A stretch of 64,000 nt of DNA from Alitta virens (lineage: Eukaryota; Annelida; Polychaeta; Phyllodocida; Nereididae): the NCBI GenBank assembly GCA_932294295.1, contig OW028573.1, positions 15,954,155-16,018,154 on the forward strand, in the 5' to 3' direction. Within the stretch, counting starts at the first letter, position 1. The number at the start of each line of letters is the position of its first letter. Below, one piece after another: positions 34,900 through 46,955 of the stretch. The notes beneath the pieces were generated by a model. The model was given only the letters and a program-made list of their open reading frames with translations, made no database searches and was not told where the DNA came from. A program made the translations under genes and the position numbers.

Positions 34900-36899
34900 T
34901 TAGCAGTACTTTGGAATGTCATCATTACTGAATTTTGGCCAGTTTTGGATTTCTCTGTAGAGGGCATCACCTGGGCAAGCAGTGCATCCTCCATCACGAT
35001 GGCCGAACATTCTGTAGCTTGAAGTCAGGACTCCCTGGTTAAGGAAAAAACAAAAGGTAGATTCAATCATTGACAATTCACTTGACCAACTGGATAAAAA
35101 AGAAAGCATGATTTACACTGGCTTAAATACTCAATAAAAACATTAACAGTATGTTAAAATAATAAGCTGAACATACAGTAACAATTTGGTTGGAATTATT
35201 TTCTTTTCATCAAATTTAATGTGAACGTTATGATGTAATTAGTCCAATAAACGAACTCAACAACAGTTACAAGTTCCCTTGCTACCAAACAAACGGACTA
35301 GCTCACCAAGATATGGAAAACATCCTACCCACCAAGATATGGAAAACATCCTCCCTGGGTACAATTAATCAAACAAACTAGCTCACCAAGATATGGAAAA
35401 CACCCTACCCACCAAGATATGGAAAACATCCTACCTAGGTACAATTAATCAAACAAACAAACTAGCTTACCAAGATATGGAAAACATCCTACCTGTGTCT
35501 CGGCACAATTAATCATATTCCGAGTGGCAGTCAGCATGGCAGCACTTGGGACACTGTTGGAGAAGTCACCCATCAAGGAGATGGCAACAGCAACAGAATT
35601 GTAGCCATAAGTATGGGCTCCAACTTTGCCCCAGCCTCTTCCTTCATATACAGCTCCATCTCCTCCGACCAAGTAGTTGTAGCCAATATCAGCCCAGCCT
35701 GAAAATACAAGAACCTGGTTGACAGTGGTTGCTGTGCTTTCGGGTCACAAAAATTGATGTTCCATGACTAAATTCTGTTCCTACTGAGGTAAGTTTTAGA
35801 TTTAGACCAATACTAGGTTGCTGTCACTAATTACCATTGGAGTCCATATGGTAAGCCTGAATACTTCTCATCTGGGCACTGCATGAGTCTCTGGTGCTGC
35901 ACTGGGCTCCAGCTGTGTGGTGGATGAACAGGTACCTGACAAAAATAGTCATGATATTTTGATATCAAATAAGATTGTAATGGATATGACAGGTCACCCA
36001 CTCATATTGAAAAGACATGTACTGTAACAATGTATAATAATAGTTATTATGTATCTCTTAACTACAGAACTCACGCAACAGGCAGAGCCATGTTAGTGGT
36101 TTGGGTGTTTCTTGATCCCCATTCTGCCCTGGTGACGATAGGGACATCACTACATGCTGTAATGTATTTAAGAAACCTGATTACATTTGATTAATTTGTC
36201 TGGCATATTTACAATGGCATTAAGTCGTTTTTGTTTGTGAGGAGCAATAGAAATATTGATCTTACCTCTGATGTCAAAAGCAAAGCTGGTGGAGACTGGA
36301 ATTAATCAAAGTATCAGTGAGAGTGTCAACATATTGAGCGAATCAAATCCAATGAAAGTTAATGGTAAGTGGTAATGCTGAATCACATTACCACTGAGCC
36401 AACATCAGACCGATGATGCTGATACTGACATCTATCCAAAAGTGATCATGGTTCTATAGTTTTCTATGGCTAATTGGCTGTCCGTCTTCTATATGTCTGT
36501 ATAGCTTTCTATGGCTTTCTCTAGCTTTCTATAGTTTTCTTTTGCTGTTCGACTTCAGAATCTGTCTTTCCATATATATCGTTCTCCCAGGTAGCATTCC
36601 AAATCGGCCCAGCATCGTTTCCATGTAGGCCACTGTCGTTACAACATCGTATTAACATTGACGACATCACTCCGATGTTGAAACGATTTGGAATGCTATC
36701 TGGGCTATAGCTTTCTATAAGTGTCTATAGCTTTCTATAGCTTTCTATAGCTGTGCAACTTCTGCTTTTCTCTGGCTGCATAACAGAATAAGCTTTAGTT
36801 CTATCAATACAGGCCTGTGTATGTTATACAATTATATATGAAAGTTCACTGAGCTGTAAGACTATACCTACCCAAAGCTGCAAGAACAAGAATCCACAT
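34900..36899 (-). CDS. Secreted short peptidoglycan recognition protein with amidase residues (PGRP-S)
   Basis: Exons, 5' to 3' on the minus strand: 36899..36872, 36295..36266, 36156..36075, 35935..35835, 35698..35493, 35034..34900 (582 bases, 193 residues). It starts with a hydrophobic signal peptide (MWILVLAALVSTSFAF). The single PGRP/amidase_2 domain shows VTRAEWGSR, then FIHHTAG, DIGYNYLVGGDG, YEGRGWGKVGAHT and FGHRDG...TACPG. The zinc ligands His52, His161 and Cys169 and the catalytic-type Tyr87 are all present. It should therefore be an N-acetylmuramoyl-L-alanine amidase that cleaves peptidoglycan stem peptides, not just a receptor. Cys59 and Cys65 match the conserved PGRP disulfide. 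Length is typical of secreted short PGRPs. A poly(A) signal follows the stop closely. It probably acts in extracellular antibacterial defence or symbiont control (known for the family, not shown here). Confidence 0.95.
35280..35492 (-). repeat. Intronic minisatellite derived from the PGRP exon-5 splice donor
   Basis: On the plus strand CACCAAGATATGGAAAACAT recurs about five times, separated by CCTACC or CCTCCC and by ACAATTAATCAAACAAACTAGCT blocks. On the gene strand each unit reads ATTAATTGT..., then GTAGGATGTTTTCC, which is the true exon end and donor at 35492-35505. The array therefore duplicates the exon/intron junction itself. Confidence 0.8.
36450..36750. repeat. AGCTTTCTAT minisatellite in PGRP intron 1, interrupted by a MITE
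   Basis: Imperfect tandem units of the form TATAGCTTTC lie at about 36450-36540 and resume at 36706-36750. The element at 36586-36705 sits between them. Confidence 0.75.
36586..36705. mobile_element. Small MITE with CCCAG termini in PGRP intron 1
   Basis: The 120-bp element has inverted ends CCCAGGTAGCATTCCAAATC and the reverse complement of its right end, CCCAGATAGCATTCCAAATC. The dinucleotide CT flanks both sides. The inside is partly self-complementary. The outermost bases resemble those of the giant foldback element (CCCAGATAACA), which also has a 2-bp direct repeat at its ends. No coding capacity. Confidence 0.8.
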
Positions 36900-37635
36900 G
36901 TTTGACACTGTCAGGATTTCAGAAGACCTGCCAGCTTTGAGGAAGTAATTCTTTATATATTGTCTTAAATATTGATAACACCGCAGTACCACATGAAATC
37001 AACACGTGTTTCATGACAAATGGCAAAAATCCCATAAATTAGGTTTCATACGAAACTATAAACACCTAAAACGAATCAGAATAGGATGTTATTTCATTTC
37101 ATGTCAAAATTACGCAGTATACAAGTATATATTTAATCAAACATCCGATAAGTTAATTGCAAATAATGTTTGGGATGAGGTTTTTGCTTATTATAGTTCC
37201 TTTGATTTTTGCCAGGCAAGTGTGACAATCTTAAAAGAAAACAGTTGGCAATTTATTAGAGTAAAAAAGCTTCGGATGCCTTGGTCAGTTTGAGATCAGC
37301 TGACAGAGGTACTTGTTTTGGTAAGAAGTTCAGGCTTAATTGTTTTTAGAAGCCACAGCAGACTAAAGGTTTGCTAAGTGCATAAAGTATAACTTCAAAT
37401 GACAAAAAACATTTGCAAATAGAAGTCAGTGTGACCTTTATATCGTGTTATAGTATGTGAACTATGAACCATTTTCTTAATCAATTCAGCTAAAAAAACA
37501 AAGAAAAAAAAACCTGCATCACTACTGTATGTTTTTTAAAATGACACATTTTTTGTCTAGGTATCATAGGTGTTAAAAGATTGTCAAATTGCACGGAGTT
37601 GCACTACCTAGCCTGGATTTGTCCAAAAAGAATGG
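36900..37635. other. Region upstream of PGRP, no gene seen
   Basis: Probable PGRP promoter and 5' UTR near 36900-37000, then AT-rich sequence. An open frame on the + strand at 37006-37293 has no recognisable domain and I do not call it. Confidence 0.4.
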
Positions 37636-39365
37636 ATGTCTATAAAAAGATTTAAAAAAAAAAAGAAAAAAAGAAAGAAACGATTTTGCCAGGAATCACT
37701 TCATAGCAGAATACAGGCAATTGCACCTGCAAGCCTTGACAAGTATTACATCTATAAAAATGGTAGTGCACCAGAGAGGGAACTCCATGACACATTAACA
37801 TCACAACAACAAAACCTACTGGAGGACAAGGTCAATGCAGTCATCGTAAAAAGAACTCCGATTAAGAACAATATATCTCGATCGGCAGGTCCTCACATCA
37901 TCATTAACGAAGAAGAGAGGAAAGGGAAAAAGAATAACAAAACTCAACTACAAGCATCTTGTGGATGGCGTCCACTCAGACAATTTCCTGAAAGATAAGT
38001 GGCACAGGAGGACCTGTAGAAGCATCAAACTAAAGGTGGATCCAGGATACCAACAAAGACCAGAAGACTCCTCTTCAACTGTGCCTACAGATACTGAGAC
38101 CTGGAATTTTAAAAGACGAAAGACCTCAGCCTAGAAAATGGAAACATCAAATTGAAGTATATGTGTTGTTATCTGTAGATCTTGAGGATAGAGACAGATT
38201 ACTTATCTTACAAAAATCCTAATTCCACTAAATACAATACTTGTGAACTCAATAAGCTGATGGACCTGATAAATCTGTTACCTTATTCCCACAAGCTGAT
38301 CATCTGAGATTTCCAATCCATAAACTGGTATGCACTGACAGCGAGAGACCAACCAGCACAATCCTTCCTAGACCAAGTCACGAGCATGTAGAAGCAACAA
38401 CCAGGGCCCATCAGTATTGGACCTCATTTTTTTAAATGAAGAGGCAATGGTAGAAAGTGTAATTCAAGAGAGCCCCCTAGCAAAGAGTGACCACTGCATA
38501 TTACAGTTTCAATTCATCTGTCACAGCAAACATCTGATATCTACCTACAAGAAGTATCTTCCAGACAAAGGTGACTACAAAATCAGAATCAGAATCAGAA
38601 TTTCTTTTATTTTCCATACATACACTTACTGTTGCTGCTGCTATATTATATCATTAATGAAATGGATGATAAAGTATGAAGTATGGAGGGAGACCCCCAC
38701 AAGGCAATTTGCCGCTTCTTGGAGGCCACCCATGATATAGGTCAGGGAGCATCAGCCATACACCAGGAACACTGGTACGTCATGTTTGACCACATGAAAC
38801 TATTGAATCGTCAATAGATATATTTCTTATTTTGTCAAAGAGGTGCAAAAGAAAAGAATAGTATGCAATCAAATGATATTTATGACAGATTTTCACAAGT
38901 GATCTGAAATCAGCTGGAAATGGTGTAATGATAAGGAGAAGTAGAATCCCGAAGGAACCAACAGATGAACAAAATGGTGGGTATTTGAACAAGGCAGGCC
39001 AAGTTGAAGGATAGAACTACTAAAAGTGCAAAATTTAAGAAAAGATGTTAGATCACATGTCACAAGTAAGTAGATGTGTATGCCTCAGTATGGCAGTAAG
39101 TTTAGCCATACATGTATTTGACAAGTAGCAATGACTCCATCAGGCATCCAAGCTCCATGAATATCAGAAGGACTGCATAAATTTCCTACAGTTTCTTTAT
39201 CTGGACACAAATAACTGTCGACATGAAAAACAATTAGGATCATTGCAGTCAGTAATGTATTGATTAATTATCGATTTCTTGACATACAGTTTGAAACCAT
39301 GCATGCTATGAGAGTGTATTTTACTTTTAAATTAATTTGTCATTTCATTTAAAAACTTTGATAAC

Positions 39366-39635
39366 TTATATCTGGGACTGTTCTTTGCTAACTCTTGGAA
39401 GTGCTAAGTTATCCAATCCTCTGGTAATATAAGAATGGACGCTTGAATGCCTGACAAATACATTACCACAAGTAAAATAAGCAGGCAATAGCTTATTTTC
39501 CAGTTTATAGCAAAATTTAAAGCACTGCAGCACACATATGTCAGTACACCTTAACATTCCCAAACTTTTAAACAAAATTCCTGTATGAGCGTTATACTTG
39601 GCATTACAAATTGCTCTTATGGCTTTCTTCTGCAA
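39366..39635 (-). pseudogene. Antisense LINE C-terminal fragment
   Basis: The minus-strand frame reads QKKAIRAICNAKYNAHTGIL, then FKSLGMLRCTDICVLQCFKF and CYKLENKLLPAYF. This is the recurrent tail of jockey/CR1-superfamily ORF2 proteins, downstream of the reverse transcriptase. No RT motifs are attached. Its orientation is opposite to the surrounding element, so it is a separate insertion. Confidence 0.75.
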
Positions 39636-39751
39636 AGGAATGAATAAGGAGCTGAGTCAGGACTGGGATGTTATCTTTCAAGAATGTCAGGGAGATGTGG
39701 AAAAGATATGAAGAATATTCAAGGTCAAATACAAGTCAGCACAAGATAAAC

Positions 39752-39960
39752 ACATTCAGAGATAGCATCATGGAACAAATGACATCAACCAATCTGTTCC
39801 CCAGAAGCCAATATGGATTCATGCTCAAAAGGTCTACCATCTTACAACTATTGAGAACTCTACACATCTGAAAACCTTTGATTCAGTGCAAGCAGCTTCT
39901 ATACAAATTAGGCTACTATGGGATCGGACTAACTCAGAATTGGATAATGGATTTTCTAAA
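39752..39960 (+). repeat. Internal duplication of LINE segment 40434-40640
   Basis: From GATAGCATCATGGAACAAAT on, the sequence matches 40440-40638 with only about two substitutions (AAACCTT for AAGCCTT and GCAGCTT for GCGGCTT). This copy lies upstream of the proper RT N-terminal region, so it is out of order and looks recent. Confidence 0.85.
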
Positions 39961-41275
39961 GTGATATCAACAGAGAGGAAGAGATGGCAGAAAACCAAGA
40001 TAAAGTCATTTATACTAGAACTGATCACAACAGATGGACCAGCCTGCAATGAAAAGGCAGAAGCCCTCAACAACTTCTTTGGAACAGTATTTATAAATGA
40101 ACCAACAGACCCTTGGGGCAACCGATAACTGAAAACAGCACCAATACCATCCAATTCACCGATGACATAATGTGAAAGAAGCTCCAACAACTAAAGATAG
40201 ACCAGTCTCCGGGACCAAACAATATTCATCTGAGGATATTGAGAGAAACATCCGAAACTCTAGCTACGCCCATCAGAATCATATTCCAAACATCACTAGA
40301 GAAAGGTATACTCCCCATCGAATTGAAGAATGCATATGTAACAGCCATTTACAAGAAAGGGCCAAGGCATCAATGTACAAATTACCACCCAGTAAGCCTA
40401 ACAAGTGTCATCTGTAAGATAATGGAAAATATCATCAGAGATAGCATCATGGAACAAATGACATCAACCAATCTGTTCCCCAGAAGCCAATATGGATTCA
40501 TGCTCAAAAGGTCTACCATCTTACAACTATTGAGAACTCTACACATCTGAAAGCCTTTGATTCAGTGCAAGCGGCTTCTATACAAATTAGGCTACTATGG
40601 GATCGGACTAACTCAGAATTGGATAATGGATTTTCTATATGGGTGAACTTAGAATCAACAGAGAAATGTCATCACAGTTAGCAGTAAAAAGAGGCATTCC
40701 CCAGGGCTCTGTCTTGGGACCCGTAGTATTAGTATTGTATATCAATGACATGCCTAAATGTGTATAATCCTACATAATGTTATTTGCTGACGACACCGAA
40801 ATACTGTACACCCAGATCACCACAGTTGAGGAAGAGAAAGATCTTGGATTAACATAAGAACCATTGTGAAAAAAGCAAACAAGGTTATGAGAATTATAAG
40901 AAGATCTACCCCAAAATCTAGACAAAGTTACTTTTGTCCCCCCTGGTGCGCTCGACCCCCCAACCGCTGGAGCCGATACACTAAAAAAGACATCAGAAGA
41001 CTTGAAAAAGTTCAGAGATCGGCAACCAAGCAAGTAAATGGATCGAAGAACCTCTCCTACAAAGAAAGACTCCAACATCCGCGACTACCAAGCATAAGAT
41101 ACCGAAGAACTCGAGGAGACATCATCGAAACCTTCAAGTTGCTTTATGGGTTGTATGGCGACGATGTGAGATTGATTCTACCAAGGGCAATAAGAATATC
41201 AAGAGGGAATGAATTTAAACTATATAAAGAACAAACCAACAGTCTGGAACTTCGCAAAAACTTCTTCACAACCTA

Positions 41276-44227
41276 ACTACAATGATCTGAACTAAGAGGG
41301 TTTTAACCTGTGTTCAGCAGACTACATTACATTGAATAGAAGGCCAATTTTGCAATCAACTGAGCTATCCAGTACTAGGCTCAATTATTGCTCTCTGATA
41401 TTAGCCATTATGACAAAAATAATATAATGTACTGGAACCCCTTAGATATCACTGGCATGTCTGTATGTATTTTTACATGAAACCATTATAAAACAACATA
41501 CTTGCACTTTCTTATACATGGCACTTACTTACCTTACCTTAATATTTTGCTTAAATTCTCCAAAAGGGGTACAGCTATAATGCTTGTTCAAATGCAGTGG
41601 TTTTAAATGTTATAGAAAAGACAGAACCAGAAACATAAATTCAGGTGGAATGATGGTTTTCATCAAGAGAAAATATACCTCGTACTAGAATGGTTTAGAG
41701 TGAAATTAATATGATGATTCGTGTCACATGGATGGATAGATAGTTTATTTGAGTATACATATTATATAACATAAGTAAATGGGGTTTTATTTTTAAAAGG
41801 TGTACATGTATGGCATAGAAAATATGATATTCCTATTTAGCCTTTGCTGGAGTGAAAAAACCCAAATGTTCCCAATAAGTTTGTACCTCTTCTCTGTAAA
41901 TACCAGACCACCATTCTACTAATAGCGAAGAAATGGTTATTATTGGTGATTTCAATATTGATATGATGCATGATCCATCATGAGTTTGGGCTTGTGATGC
42001 TGCTGTTGTTACCATTGTAGCAGCCTGATTGGCCAGTGAGTGACACACCCACACTCAAAAGTTCTGGGAAATGAAAACTGTCAAACTGGCCACACACACT
42101 CACTGCTCTCACTTGAGAAAGAGTAAGAGCAACACTCAGTGCAGTCATTTGTATGGCGGTCGTGGAACCTGATGAGGTATTTATACGATTTCCTAAAAAA
42201 AAAAAGGCATGCACATGCGCACATGCCAGTGAATATTGCACATGCTATGGTATTTGCATGTGCATCTACTATTGGCACTTGCAATTATATGCACCTCGAG
42301 ACCTGCACGTGCACTAATGCCTGGAATGTCAGCTAAATTTGCCTGAAGCATCTCCAATTGTTCATCGAAATGTGCTCAAGAATGTGCACGGGAATTTCAG
42401 GAATGTGTAAGTGTGCACCGTGTGGCGCTGCGATCACACAGATATCCACCAGGGGGCCGATGAAGTGATAACATTTCCATGTTAATTCTAACTGAATACA
42501 GCACTTGGACAAGTTATTATGATTTAATAGAAAAGTTTCTCTAGTCTTGCGATTGTTTGTAATATTTAGTTTTTAGCATCACGTATGTACACTGTACAGC
42601 AGTTTTCGAGGGGTCATTGCTGACTGGACCATCAGAAAGCCATTTGGAGATAGTTAAAAAGTTAAATTAGAAGAGGGTGAAACCAACAGTCCCACAAATG
42701 TGATGTCATTAAACGACATTTAGGGTGGTCATCTGGTCTAGGACACTATGATAATAGATTAGACATTTGGGGTTGTGGGATAAACATGTGCCAAATGGGG
42801 TAAAACCTTCATCTGACATTATTTACAAAATAATTACATAATATATGCACTCTTAAGATTTGTGTTTCATATCTTTCAAAGAGATTGATCAAGTTTTTTT
42901 TAATTTTCAGCAAGCAAACTGTTATTACATTTATGTACGTCACAGATCCCAATCTCCTATTAGTCATTGACGTAATTTTTGTCACAGAACTGAGAATCTG
43001 TTCGTTATATATATCTGGCATTGTTCAAGTCTATGCCATGTTTGGCAACTGCATGACCGTTAGCCCTCAACAGAGGCTCAACCGACCTTACAATTACATC
43101 ATTGGCAGGTCAATCATAAGTCTTTCTCAACTCCCTGGGGAGTATTCAGCCTTGAACACGTGGTTAACCGCAGAGGCTTCACAATGTTTGTGGAAAAATA
43201 CCAAAGCTTTTTCAGTGAAACATTTTACTGGACAGACCATTAGCCATCGAGGTTAGTGTATGTACTTTTATGACCCACCAGTTTTGGACTTCATGAAAGA
43301 AAATGTTACATGATGCCTTGTGAAAGTGGTTATCCCTCCAACTTGATTTAGATAATTCACATGATATCCTTCATATTAGAACTATTGTTGATTGGAAATT
43401 TAGCACAGAATTGTTTTCACAAGGGCACAACAGAGTCACACTCCAGTGAGATAAACAAATTGGCATAAATAACATATTTTAGACTATGGTGCGGAGTTTT
43501 ATCACTACCTCTCACCTTTTCCATATGTGGTGATACTTTCTTGGATAAATATTTAGTGATGGGAAGTATATGATCTTTATTGCATAACTTTTTTTTTGTC
43601 TATTGGAACAGCTCTGTATGCAGATGAAGCTATAGCTGCAACGTCAATTTGTGCTTCAAGCAATAGGTAACTTTTTTTCAAAACTCCTGTTATTTCAAGT
43701 TGGATTCGTGGCAGTACAACTGTATGACAAGATCCAACATACCCCAGAGATAATGCGTTATACATTATTGTACAATGTACATATATAGAGCTGAGTCCAA
43801 TGAACAAGGCCAACTCTAGATTTGGGCAATTCAATGTAAGTGAGATGAGATTGAGGGCATGTTAACCACCAAGGGTCATTTATGGCATTCACTAACCACG
43901 TACACAGAGGTTAATTTCATTTCTGTCTAATTGACTTGGCACGACATGTTATAGATACTGAAGCTCTTACATAACTGGATGTGGTTATAATGGACTAGAT
44001 GTCTGGTTCCACTTCAGTGGGCTGCTTAAAGTTTGATCAGCCTATCAAATATGTCAATGCACATTATGTTAATTCCTACCTTGGTACCTGACGTACCCTA
44101 GCTAATAAACTGAATACGAGTAAAGTCAGTGTTTTTGTATGAATGTGTATGTATGTATGTGATTAAATAATAATTGTACCTTTGCTCTCTCTACGAAGAA
44201 TTTAATTTTTGCTCAAAATTACAATAA
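41276..44227. other. Intergenic, no gene recognised
   Basis: The 123-residue open frame at 42885-43256 has no recognisable domain. Part of it (GTCAATCATAAGTCTTTCTC) resembles intronic sequence near 10390-10420, so it may be repeat-derived. CATG/TGCA-rich sequence lies at 42205-42320. Confidence 0.4.
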
Positions 44228-44280
44228 AGATCTTATCTTATCTTATCTTATCTTATCTTATCTTATCTTACCTATCTTAT
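44228..44280 (+). repeat. (TTATC)n microsatellite
   Basis: About nine tandem TTATC units, the last one or two interrupted by CC. Confidence 0.9.
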
Positions 44281-45731
44281 GACATTTAAAGCAAGGAAAT
44301 TTTGAATATTGGGCCATTTTACATCTTCGCTTGTTATGATTGACATCCATGAAGTTCAATTCAGATTCTGATTCAGAAATCATTTACTCAGCTTCAAATA
44401 CAAATAAACAAATAAAAATAATTCACAATTAACAAAAAACTGTTTAGAGCTAGGCAACCCTTCTAAGGTCATAATATCACTGCTACTGAAGAGCTGCCCA
44501 ACAACAAATATTTAATAAAATTATATTAAATTCTATGGGCACCTTGCCTTTCATCGAAGTTCACACACATGGGGATAATTAAAGACATTAGGTTGAAATC
44601 ATTTTAGTACTATCCAAAATTATATATGTAACAATATATTTAAAAACTAGGATGAAATAAAATGGGTCTATAAGATGAAACTCACATGCCATATATATAG
44701 CATTTTCTGTCACCCAAAAGGTGAATGTCCTAAACCACCCAGGCATTGTACACTAAAACATATATATTTTGAGATTACAAACTTTATTTCTTTAGAGTGA
44801 ATTACACTCAATGATCTTCATCTGTTAGTGGTGTTAGTAATTCACATCAAAATCCCATGTACAAATGTACATAACCATACAATTCCATGTACCATGATAT
44901 GACATTTGAGTAAACCCATATAAACACAAACAGACAAAAAGCTTGAAGCTTAGAAGCTTCGACTGTTCTCAATTAGTAAAGTCGGCATGAACAGGAAATA
45001 TAGAAGGCAGGACAAAGAAGAGTTATAGTAGGGGTAAATATAATTATTATGACAAATAATAACTCAAGCTGAACCTGGCAATCCCAGTTTTTACATATTG
45101 TGAGTTTAGAAGTTACATTTTCTTGAGATGCATAGTAATGCTATCATTTAACTATGACATCGATATCACGTTACTTACATAGCAATTTGGAACACTACAT
45201 TGAGATGAATAACCATCTATAAATTTTGTTTTCATATAGGTTTTAAATGCATGAAGTGAATGAGTATAATTGATATCACTAAACATATGATTAAAGCTGA
45301 ATGAAAATCTATATATTGCTGAAACTATATTTTCATGATAAAGGAATGAAATTAGGAGCATGTAGGTGAAGCATTAAATTCTGTAATCTACATAAGGAAT
45401 GAAACTCATTTCCTGCAAAGCATTATGCCTACCCCTGCTTAGCTACTGGTAAACTTGGACAATTTCTCAAGTCTGTTTCTTCTGTGGCAAGTTAAAGTAT
45501 ATGATAAACATCAATATGTGATTTCACAAGTTCGTAATCTTTAAATACCACCAGATGAAACTATGAAATCCTCCAATATCTCAATTTGTTTATTTTGTAC
45601 AGGTCTTTAAATAGGCCAATTAAGTTAAAACTGCACAATTCTTATAAGATCGGGAGCTATTCCCTCGAGAAAAATGCGTTCCCTCATAATCTTCATATTC
45701 ACTGGTGAAATTATCTCGAGGTAATGCATAG
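44281..45731. other. Intergenic, no gene recognised
   Basis: AT-rich sequence without open frames of recognisable content. It flanks the 3' side of the Harbinger pseudogene. Confidence 0.4.
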
Positions 45732-46955
45732 TTAACATGAGGAAATGTGAAAAGGGAATATAATCATTGCAATTAAGGGGGCACATTTTTTTTGTGAGGG
45801 AACATCTACTCTCGATGGTAATGCATTCTTTCCAATGGAACATGTTGTTTTCGCCCCAGGATTGACCTCATGGGTGACTGGATCTTCCTGGTCAAGCTTG
45901 TTCTGAGTTGTCGGATATCTGATTCTTATGAGGTTGTGGAAGCAGCATGCAAGGACTAAAAATTCCACCGTCTTGGTTTTCTGGGTCATAGTGGTTAGCA
46001 GACACCTAAACCTTGATGCCAGGATACTAAAGGCATTCTCCACAATTCTTCTGGCTCTGGAGAGTCTGCAATTGTGAATCCTCTGCTGTTTGATCATGTT
46101 GCGCAGAGGCAGTGGTTTCATCAGCCAGGTTCTCAAAGGGAAGGCATCATCCCCAACGATGAAGTATGGTAGAGGTCTGTCACCACCAGCAAAAGGTTCA
46201 GGTGGAGGTAATCCAATGTTCCCATCCTCCAGAGCTTCCCTCAGGACTGCAGCAGCAAAAACTCCTCCATCAGATCAAAAACCATTTGCTCCACAATCCA
46301 CATACTGCACATAGATGAACCTGTAGTCTGCATCCACAAGAGCCATGAGTACAATGGAATGGAAGCCATTGTAGTTATAGTAGAGTGAACCTGCTTTAGG
46401 AGGACACCTGATGGCCACAATGTCATGCTTCCCATCTATGGCACCAATACAATGGGAAAGTTCCATCTTGCCTCAGCTGTGCAACTTCTCTCCACTCTTC
46501 TGTTGTTTGTGGACAGTAGATGACATCTTCTGCATACTCGGCTATGATGGCTTCACACACTTCAGGAATGATGTTGCTGATGGTGTTGTGGGCCACTCTG
46601 AAACCATACGTCAATGACTTGTAGCTGTTGTCAATTGCCAAATACCGCAGGGTAATGGCAATCCTGAGTCCTGGCTCCAAAGCTTTCCTCCAGAAGGCGT
46701 CTTGCTTGGTAATTCTATGCCCAACTTTGGCAAGCAGCTCTTGGAACATGGCTGGCTGCATTCTCACAAAGTTCTTGTAGTGGGTTGCATCCTCCATCAA
46801 TAATTCATTCATCAAGCGTTCATATTGGCCCATCTGAGGTCTTCACAATAGCCATGGCCTCACCCAAAATCTCTTCCTTCTCCTTCTGTTAATGACTGCT
46901 TGTCCTTTTTCTGTAGCTCTTCTGGACTGTTCTTCATTGTGTCCAAGCTGGCCTA
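45732..46955 (-). pseudogene. Harbinger (HARBI1/PIF-type) transposase pseudogene
   Basis: On the minus strand an Arg-rich lead (RRRRKRFWVRPWLL, about 46890-46840) is followed by an in-frame TGA. Then come MGQYERLMNELLMEDATHY and the helical N-terminal region (46833-46480). A frameshift precedes [11 protein letters not shown] (first catalytic Asp). [12 protein letters not shown] and DCGANGF follow, then a second frameshift/stop near 46275. The remainder has GDDAFPL (second Asp region) and RRIVENAFSILASRFRCL with the catalytic Glu, ending at 45732. DDE motifs are intact but the frame is broken at least three times, so it cannot make a full transposase. I did not find the terminal repeats or the partner Myb-like gene. 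Confidence 0.9.

Larger units (their letters stand above)
37636..41275 (+). mobile_element. Degenerate CR1-like non-LTR retrotransposon (LINE)
   Basis: Fragments of one polyprotein follow in order with frameshifts and stops. An endonuclease tail (DLIFLNEE...KSDHCILQF) is at 38417-38520. A reverse-transcriptase N-terminal part (CNEKAEALNNFFGTVF) is near 40040. AIYKKGPRHQCTNYHPVSLT is followed by the TSVICKIMENIIRD block at about 40330-40440. The palm has RGIPQGSVLGP near 40690 and FADDTEILY near 40782. The C-terminal tail (LSYKERLQHPRLPSIRYRR, then RGDIIETFKLLYG) runs to 41275. Motif spelling is of the CR1/L2 group. It is inactive. A stretch of about 205 bp is duplicated (see 39752-39960), and 39366-39635 is a separate antisense fragment. 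The 5' limit is uncertain. Confidence 0.85.

Noticed and set aside
42885..43256. 123-residue + strand open frame
   Set aside because: No recognisable domain, no coding-like neighbours, and part resembles intronic sequence near 10.4 kb.
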